Shown here: positions 6,513 to 11,137 of the stretch, piece by piece
How the letters are laid out: the number at the start of each line of letters is the position of its first letter
How positions within the stretch are numbered: the stretch's first letter is position 1
NCBI GenBank assembly: GCA_002694345.1
Contig: NZLV01000190.1
Coordinates: 1-11,137, forward strand
Length of the DNA stretch: 11,137 nt
Direction of reading: 5' to 3'
DNA from: Maricaulis sp.
GTDB taxonomy: Bacteria; Pseudomonadota; Alphaproteobacteria; Caulobacterales; Maricaulaceae
The notes under the pieces: model-generated
Told to the model about the DNA's origin: nothing
The model's database searches: none
The model's input: only the letters and a program-made list of their open reading frames with translations
Translations under genes and position numbers: made by a program

Positions 6513-6561
6513 CCGCGCCCCATGCTTGACCTTTTTGCCTGTGGAGGCGAGCAAGTCATTC

Positions 6562-7326
6562 ATGTTGAAACGCCTGCTCTCCCGGCCCTGGGCCCAGGAA
6601 GTCGTCGCCTTCCTCGTCCTCCTCTATGTCGAGGGGGTTCGCCGGTCCATTCGCTGGGAAGTCCGCAACGGGCATCATGTCCAGGAAGTCTGGGACAAGC
6701 GCCTGCCCATCATCGGCTGCATCTGGCACGGACGGGTGCTGATGGCGCTGGAAGCCTGGAACCAGCAATATGACCGCATGGTCGCCCTGGCCTCGCGTTC
6801 CCGCGAAGGCGAGATCGGCTCGCGCTTTGCCCGCTGGTACAAGGTCGGCCTGGTACGGGGCTCATCCCACAATCCCGACAAGCCGGAAAAATCCAAGGGC
6901 GGCCAGACCGCCTATCGCGCCATGCTGCGCCATCTGGAATCCGGCGGCTGCGGGGCGATCACGCCTGACGGTCCGCGCGGCCCGCGCATGCGCGCCGGCT
7001 CCGGTGCCGTGCGGCTGGCCCGCGATACCGGTGTGCCGATCTTCCCGGTGACCTGGTCCACCCGCGGCAAATGGGTGATGGAGAAAGCCTGGGACAAGCA
7101 CTGCCTGCCCCACTTCTTCACGCGTGGTGTGATCATCTGGGGCGAACCGATCCATGTCGCCAAGGATGCCAGCCAGGAAGAACTGGAAGCGGCCCGGGCG
7201 CTGCTCGAATCCGAACTCAACCGCCTGACCCGCGAAGCCGACGAAGCGGTTGGCGGCCCGGTCATGCAGCCGGATGAGCGTCCGCGTCCCGGCACCGGCC
7301 CGTCCGCGGCCGGGGATGCCGCGTGA
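6562..7326 (+). CDS. DUF374 lysophospholipid-acyltransferase-like protein (LpxJ-like)
   Basis: A 254-residue protein of the DUF374 branch of the LPLAT acyltransferase superfamily. Visible hallmarks are W-H-G-R (W55-H56, the catalytic histidine region), R-G-S-S (99-102), T-P-D-G-P-R-G-P-R (134-142) and G-E-P-I-H-V near residue 197. The acid of the usual HX4D motif is not conserved here, as is common in DUF374. Family knowledge: DUF374 includes LpxJ, the late lipid A acyltransferase of Helicobacter and Campylobacter. Its position ahead of waaA, lpxK and an LpxL homologue suggests a second late acyltransferase for lipid A, probably at the inner membrane. ATG 6562 gives the typical short basic N-terminus M-L-K-R-L-L. 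A TTG at 6526 would add 12 atypical residues. The Shine-Dalgarno GGAGG (6543-6547) is rather far, 14 bases away. Its stop overlaps the waaA start by four bases (GTGA). Confidence 0.85.
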   Translation: MLKRLLSRPWAQEVVAFLVLLYVEGVRRSIRWEVRNGHHVQEVWDKRLPIIGCIWHGRVLMALEAWNQQYDRMVALASRSREGEIGSRFARWYKVGLVRGSSHNPDKPEKSKGGQTAYRAMLRHLESGGCGAITPDGPRGPRMRAGSGAVRLARDTGVPIFPVTWSTRGKWVMEKAWDKHCLPHFFTRGVIIWGEPIHVAKDASQEELEAARALLESELNRLTREADEAVGGPVMQPDERPRPGTGPSAAGDAA

Positions 7327-8612
7327 GCCTGCCACCGGCCCTGTCCTGGTATCGTGGCCTGACCCGCCTGGCCGCGCCCGTCACGCCTGCCCTCCTCAAG
7401 AACCGCGCCGGCAAGGGCAAGGAAGATCCCGAGCGCCGCCATGAGCGCCTCGGACGGCCCGACAAGCCGCGTCCGGACGGACAGCTGATCTGGCTGCATG
7501 GTGCCAGTGTCGGCGAGAGCCTGGTCCTCGCCAGCCTGGTCGACACGCTCGCCGCCCGGCATGCCGATTGGCATTTCATGGTGACCACGGGAACCGTCAC
7601 ATCCGCCCGCATGCTGGCCGAACGCCTGCCGGACCGGGCCTTCCACCAATTCATCCCGGTCGACACGCCGGGATCCGTGCGCCGCTTCCTCGACCATTGG
7701 CGCCCCGACCTGGCTGTCTTCGCCGAGAGCGAGCTCTGGCCCAATCTGATCGTCGAGACGTCCCGCCGCGGCACGCCGCTCGCTCTCATCAATGCGCGCA
7801 TGAATGAGCGTTCCATCCGCTCTTGGCGCCGCCGTCCGGACACGGCCCGCTGGCTGCTGGGCCAGTTCGCCTGGATCGGCGCTGCTGACACCCGCACGCG
7901 CGACGGTCTGGAAGACCTGACCGGCTATCACATCACCCTGGCCGGCAATCTGAAACTGGAAGCCCGTCTGGCCGCGCCCGACCCGGCCCGGCTGGAGACC
8001 TTCCGGCAGGCACTGGATGGCCGTCCGGTCTGGCTCGCCGCCTCGACCCATCCCGGCGAGGACGAGATCGTGCTGGATGCGCATCAGCGCCTGCTCGAGC
8101 AATCGCCCGGTGCCCTCCTCATCCTGGCTCCGCGCCACCCGGAACGCGCGGACAAGATCCGCCGCCAGATCGAAGGCCGCGGCCTCTCGGTCCTGCAACG
8201 CTCCGAGGGCAGCGCGCCTCCCGCGAGCGGCATTCAGGTCTGGCTGACCGACACGCTGGGCGAGATGGGATTCTGGTTCGCCCTCGCCCCGGCTTCGCTG
8301 ATCGCGGGCAGTCTCATCCCCGGAATCGGCGGTCACAACCCGGTCGAAGCCAGCCAGGCCGGATCCAGTGTCATTTCAGGCCCGTTCCGATCCAGCTTTG
8401 ATGATCTTTATACCGCCTATCAGACCCATTCTGCCGTCCTTGAGGTCGAAGACGGGTCCGGTTTGAGTACCGCCGTGATGCAGATCTGGTCTGGTCAGGG
8501 CCCCACACCGTCCGCTTCGCAGGCCGCCCTCGCCGCCGCTTCGGGCGGTGCCATGGCCAAGACCGTGACCGCGCTGGAGACCTTGCTGCACAGTGCGGAG
8601 GCAACCTCATGA
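7323..8612 (+). CDS. waaA: 3-deoxy-D-manno-octulosonic acid (Kdo) transferase
   Basis: A 429-residue GT-B glycosyltransferase (WaaA/KdtA, family GT30) that transfers Kdo from CMP-Kdo to lipid IVA on the cytoplasmic face of the inner membrane. The N-terminal half has H-G-A-S-V-G-E-S, with the presumed catalytic base E65, and A-E-S-E-L-W-P-N-L-I (E135, E137). The C-terminal half has L-A-A-S-T-H-P-G-E-D-E, then L-I-L-A-P-R-H-P-E-R and the sugar-nucleotide block G-G-H-N-P-V-E-A. Length is normal for the family. The start is GTG 7323, overlapping the DUF374 stop by four bases; its own stop overlaps the lpxK ATG by four bases. These overlaps indicate translational coupling. The number of Kdo units added cannot be read from sequence alone. 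Confidence 0.95.
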   Translation: MSLPPALSWYRGLTRLAAPVTPALLKNRAGKGKEDPERRHERLGRPDKPRPDGQLIWLHGASVGESLVLASLVDTLAARHADWHFMVTTGTVTSARMLAERLPDRAFHQFIPVDTPGSVRRFLDHWRPDLAVFAESELWPNLIVETSRRGTPLALINARMNERSIRSWRRRPDTARWLLGQFAWIGAADTRTRDGLEDLTGYHITLAGNLKLEARLAAPDPARLETFRQALDGRPVWLAASTHPGEDEIVLDAHQRLLEQSPGALLILAPRHPERADKIRRQIEGRGLSVLQRSEGSAPPASGIQVWLTDTLGEMGFWFALAPASLIAGSLIPGIGGHNPVEASQAGSSVISGPFRSSFDDLYTAYQTHSAVLEVEDGSGLSTAVMQIWSGQGPTPSASQAALAAASGGAMAKTVTALETLLHSAEATS

Positions 8613-9619
8613 GGGAACCGGCTTTCTGGCGCACGGATGGAGGCCGCGGCTCAGGCGCTCTGGTGCGCGCTCTGCTCAGCCCGCTGGGCCATCTTTATGC
8701 CTGGACCGTGGCCCGGCGCATCCGGACCACCGAGCCGGAAAGCGTCGGCATTCCGGTTATTTGCGTGGGCAATCTCACCGTGGGCGGGGTTGGAAAGACG
8801 CCGGTTGTCCTCACCCTGCTGCAACGCCTGGCGGAGATGGGCCAGACCCCGGCCGCCCTGTCGCGCGGCTATGGCGGTACGCTGGCCGGCCCGGTCCGGG
8901 TCGACCCGGATGTCCACACCGCGGCCGAGACCGGGGACGAACCGCTTCTCCTCGCCCGCCAAGCCTCCGCCTGGATCAGTCGCAACCGCCCCGCTGGCGC
9001 CAAAGCCGCTGCGCAATCAGGGACTTCCGTCATCGTGATGGATGATGGTCACCAGAATCCGAGCCTCGCCAAGACCGCCTCTGTCATCGTTGTCGACGGG
9101 ATCGCCGGCTGGGGTCCGGGCACGCTTTTCCCCGCCGGACCGCTGCGCGAACCGGTAGCCACAGGCCTCGCCCGTGCCGATGCCGTCATCGTGATGATGC
9201 CCGATGGCGAAACCCCGCCGGATTACAGGGGGTTGGGTCTGGATGATCTCGAAATTCCGGTCTTTCACGCCTGGCTCGCCCCGACCGCCCCGCCCCCACC
9301 GGGCGAGCTGGTCGCCTTCGCCGGGATCGGCAGGCCGCAAAAATTCTTCGATGCCCTGAAGGCTGCCGGTGCCGATCTGTCGGAAGTCGCTGATTTTCCG
9401 GACCATCATCCCTGGACAAGCGGTGATCTGGATCGGCTCAACGCCCTTGCCGCAGCCCATGATGCCCGCCTGGTCACCACCGAAAAAGACTGGGTCCGCC
9501 TGCCTGCCGAGGCCCGCACCACCATCCTGTCCTGGCCCGTGGAAGCCCGTTTCGCCAACCCTGCCGCCCTGGACGGCCTGTTGCGGGACATCATGGACGC
9601 CGCCGGGGAAGCCCGGTAA
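8609..9619 (+). CDS. lpxK: Tetraacyldisaccharide 4'-kinase
   Basis: A 336-residue P-loop kinase that phosphorylates the 4' position of the tetraacyl disaccharide to make lipid IVA at the inner membrane. The Walker A motif lies in G-N-L-T-V-G-G-V-G-K-T-P (K63, T64). Further family marks are L-S-R-G-Y-G-G (84-90), G-D-E-P (109-112), the M-D-D-G-H-Q-N-P block (D145, D146), P-A-G-P-L-R-E-P, and late T-T-E-K-D-W-V-R-L. Length is typical. The start ATG 8609 overlaps the waaA stop as ATGA and has a good GGAGG at 8597-8601. In the pathway it acts just before WaaA, and the coupled genes would give balanced amounts. The next gene begins nine bases after its TAA stop. Confidence 0.95.
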   Translation: MREPAFWRTDGGRGSGALVRALLSPLGHLYAWTVARRIRTTEPESVGIPVICVGNLTVGGVGKTPVVLTLLQRLAEMGQTPAALSRGYGGTLAGPVRVDPDVHTAAETGDEPLLLARQASAWISRNRPAGAKAAAQSGTSVIVMDDGHQNPSLAKTASVIVVDGIAGWGPGTLFPAGPLREPVATGLARADAVIVMMPDGETPPDYRGLGLDDLEIPVFHAWLAPTAPPPPGELVAFAGIGRPQKFFDALKAAGADLSEVADFPDHHPWTSGDLDRLNALAAAHDARLVTTEKDWVRLPAEARTTILSWPVEARFANPAALDGLLRDIMDAAGEAR

Positions 9620-9628
9620 ATCCCGATC

Positions 9629-10549
9629 ATGATCGAGGCCCAACGCAACGCATCCTTCCTGACCCGGCTGGGCTGGCGGCTCGAAGCCACCGCCTGGGAC
9701 GCCTATGCCACCTGGTACAAGGTGAAGGGGATCGACAAGGCCTCCGACGCTGCCGGCGCGCTGCTGCGCAAGCTCGGCCCGCTGACACCGACCCACCACG
9801 TCGCCCGCATCAACATGCAGCGCTGCTTCCCCGAAGCCGCCGATGCGGAGATCGACCGGCTGCTGGGAGCGATGTGGGAGAATTTCGGCCGGCTTGCCGG
9901 CGAGATGCCCCATCTGGGTGTGTTCGCAGGACCGGAATTTGACGAGCGCGTTGAATTCATTGGCCGCGAGCGCCTGGAACAGGCGCGGGATGCCGGCCAG
10001 CCGCTGGTGATCATCGCCATGCACCAGGCCAATTGGGAGATCGCGGCAGCCGCCATCAGCCAGACCGGCCTGCCCTGTCACATCACCTACCGCCCGGCCA
10101 ACAATGTCCTGATCGACCAACGGATTTCAGACATGCGCGAGGGCTATGGCGTGAAAACGCTGACGGCCAAGGGCGGGGATGGGGCCAAACAGCTCATGCA
10201 GGCCCTGAAGGCTGGCGAGAGCGTGGCGCTGATGAACGATCAGAAGATGAATGACGGGGTGGAAGCCCCCTTCTTCGGCCATCCCGCGATGACCGCCCCC
10301 GGACCGACCCGTCTGGCCATGCGTTATGACTGCCCGCTGGTTCCGCTTTCCGTGCGCCGCCTCGGCGGGGCGCGGTTCCGCGTTGAGATCCATGATCCGA
10401 TCGAGCCATCGACCAATCCGGACAAGTCCGCCGCCATTGTCGAAACCGTGACTCGGATCAATCAGTGGGTGGAGAGCGAAATCCGCAAGGCCCCGGAACA
10501 ATGGTTCTGGGTGCACCGCCGCTGGGCGAAGGACGTCTACCGGGCCTGA
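9629..10549 (+). CDS. lpxL: LpxL/HtrB-family lipid A late acyltransferase
   Basis: A 306-residue protein of the HtrB/LpxL acyltransferase family, which adds a secondary acyl chain to Kdo-lipid A using acyl-ACP. The catalytic pattern is H-Q-A-N-W-E (H132, E137), the HX4E form also seen in LpxL. Other conserved blocks are I-T-Y-R-P-A-N-N, M-N-D-Q-K-M-N-D-G with A-P-F-F-G, and the ending E-Q-W-F-W-V-H-R-R-W. No clear N-terminal membrane anchor is visible, so peripheral attachment through basic and amphipathic segments is likely. It is the last gene of the lipid A operon, and its stop faces the M23 peptidase stop four bases away. LpxL, LpxM and LpxP cannot be separated from sequence alone. Acyl length is unknown. 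The Shine-Dalgarno is weak, which fits coupling to lpxK. Confidence 0.9.
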   Translation: MIEAQRNASFLTRLGWRLEATAWDAYATWYKVKGIDKASDAAGALLRKLGPLTPTHHVARINMQRCFPEAADAEIDRLLGAMWENFGRLAGEMPHLGVFAGPEFDERVEFIGRERLEQARDAGQPLVIIAMHQANWEIAAAAISQTGLPCHITYRPANNVLIDQRISDMREGYGVKTLTAKGGDGAKQLMQALKAGESVALMNDQKMNDGVEAPFFGHPAMTAPGPTRLAMRYDCPLVPLSVRRLGGARFRVEIHDPIEPSTNPDKSAAIVETVTRINQWVESEIRKAPEQWFWVHRRWAKDVYRA

Positions 10550-10553
10550 GCCC

Positions 10554-11137
10554 TCAGTCCCGGATTTCTGACAGGTCCAGTTCCAGCATCATGGCCGGGT
10601 CGACATAGAAGCTGTCATTGATCTTCACGCGCCAGTCCAGATGCGGACCCGTGGCGCGGCCACCGGCTCCGATCTCGCCGATCAGATCACCCTGCTCCAC
10701 CATGTCGCCTTCGCTGACATGCACGGCACTCATGTGCAGGAACATGCTGACCAGGCCCTGGCCATGGTCAAGGAAGACCAGACCGCCTTCGTAATACATG
10801 TCGTCTTCGGCCAGGATGATGCGGCCACTCGCCGGAGCCACCACCGGCGTGCCGGTCTCGTTGGCCCAGTCCAGCCCCCAGTGGGGATTGCCTTCATGCC
10901 CGTTATTGTAGACGCGGGCCGACCCGTAGACGCCGGTCGTGATGCCTTCGGACGGACGGATGAAACCGTCCAGAAAGCCCTGCCCGTCCCAGCGCGTGGC
11001 CAGCGAGGCCCGTTTCTGGGCGTATTCGCGCTGCCGGCGCGGCAGCGTGCTTTCGTCCGGCGTCACAGTGGCCTGGGGCACACCATCGACATGCTGCAGC
11101 CGGTATTCGCGCTGTTCGATGGACCAGTCTTCGAAAA
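10554..11137 (-). CDS. M23-family (LytM-like) metallopeptidase, N-terminus beyond window
   Basis: The last 193 codons of a gene entering from the right edge. An in-frame GTG at 11081 exists, but coding continues upstream (E-D-W-S-I-E-Q-R-E-Y-R-L-Q), a normal pre-catalytic linker for this family, so the gene is taken as partial. The M23 fold is clear: G-V-Y-G-S-A-R-V-Y-N-N-G, the zinc-binding P-H-W-G-L-D (HxxxD), V-V-A-P-A-S-G-R-I, L-D-H-G-Q-G-L-V-S-M-F-L-H-M-S, and G-R-A-T-G-P-H-L-D-W. Active enzymes usually have H-x-H in the last block. Here it is H-L-D, so a canonical zinc ligand is replaced by aspartate. M23 enzymes cut peptidoglycan cross-links or, when degenerate, activate amidases. A periplasmic location is expected, but the signal peptide is outside the window. 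Confidence 0.88.
   Translation of the reverse strand, partial: FEDWSIEQREYRLQHVDGVPQATVTPDESTLPRRQREYAQKRASLATRWDGQGFLDGFIRPSEGITTGVYGSARVYNNGHEGNPHWGLDWANETGTPVVAPASGRIILAEDDMYYEGGLVFLDHGQGLVSMFLHMSAVHVSEGDMVEQGDLIGEIGAGGRATGPHLDWRVKINDSFYVDPAMMLELDLSEIRD

Noticed and set aside
6526..6531. TTGACC as a -35 element for the acyltransferase operon
   Set aside because: No acceptable -10 element lies at the right distance downstream.
6912..8336. A 474-codon open frame on the minus strand opposite the DUF374 gene and waaA
   Set aside because: It lies opposite two well-recognised genes, its translation is low-complexity and rich in R, G, A and Q with no known motif, and long antisense frames are expected at this GC content.
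10542..10557. Short inverted repeats (GGGC/GCCC, CTGAG/CTCAG) across the lpxL and M23 stop codons
   Set aside because: Stems of four to five pairs without a T-tract, easily arising by chance in GC-rich sequence.

Overview
The window is a compact, GC-rich stretch of an alphaproteobacterial chromosome. The best guess is a dimorphic or stalked lineage of the Maricaulis/Hyphomonas/Caulobacter type. The reasons are the strong GC preference at third codon positions, a DUF4170 gene (a family I know mainly from Alphaproteobacteria), a lipid A gene order typical of that class, and clustered GANTC and TTAA/TTAAC motifs that resemble CcrM/GcrA and CtrA cell-cycle sites. Coding density is very high. No RNA gene, insertion sequence, CRISPR array or phage gene was seen, and no gap exceeds about 140 bases.

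Left part (1-2281, + strand): the C-terminal end of a DsbA/FrnE-type thiol oxidoreductase, a four-helix MAPEG membrane protein, a PmbA/TldE-type protein of the TldD/TldE protease system, and a small DUF4170 protein. The PmbA gene appears to have its own promoter and may be read from a leaderless mRNA.

Core (2291-10549): a lipid A/LPS inner-core cluster on the + strand. In order it holds an MsbA-like ABC exporter, a DUF374 (LpxJ-like) acyltransferase, Kdo transferase WaaA, lipid A 4'-kinase LpxK and an LpxL/HtrB-type late acyltransferase. Together they would phosphorylate the disaccharide precursor, add Kdo, add secondary acyl chains and flip the product across the inner membrane. The last four genes overlap or nearly touch and look like one operon. 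The ABC exporter has no ATG, GTG or TTG where its N-terminus must begin; CTG at 2291 is the best candidate start.

Two minus-strand genes (4055-6461) split this cluster: a soluble GAF-PAS histidine kinase without a receiver domain, and a cysteine-dependent DSP-type phosphatase. The 139-base gap in front of the kinase carries four GANTC sites within 50 bases, a GATTC/GAATC inverted repeat and a CtrA-like TTAA-N6-TTAAC element. This is the most unusual regulatory patch in the window and suggests cell-cycle control of the kinase.

Right end (10554-11137, - strand): an M23 (LytM-like) peptidase that runs off the window. The usual HxH motif reads H-L-D, so one expected zinc ligand is replaced by aspartate.
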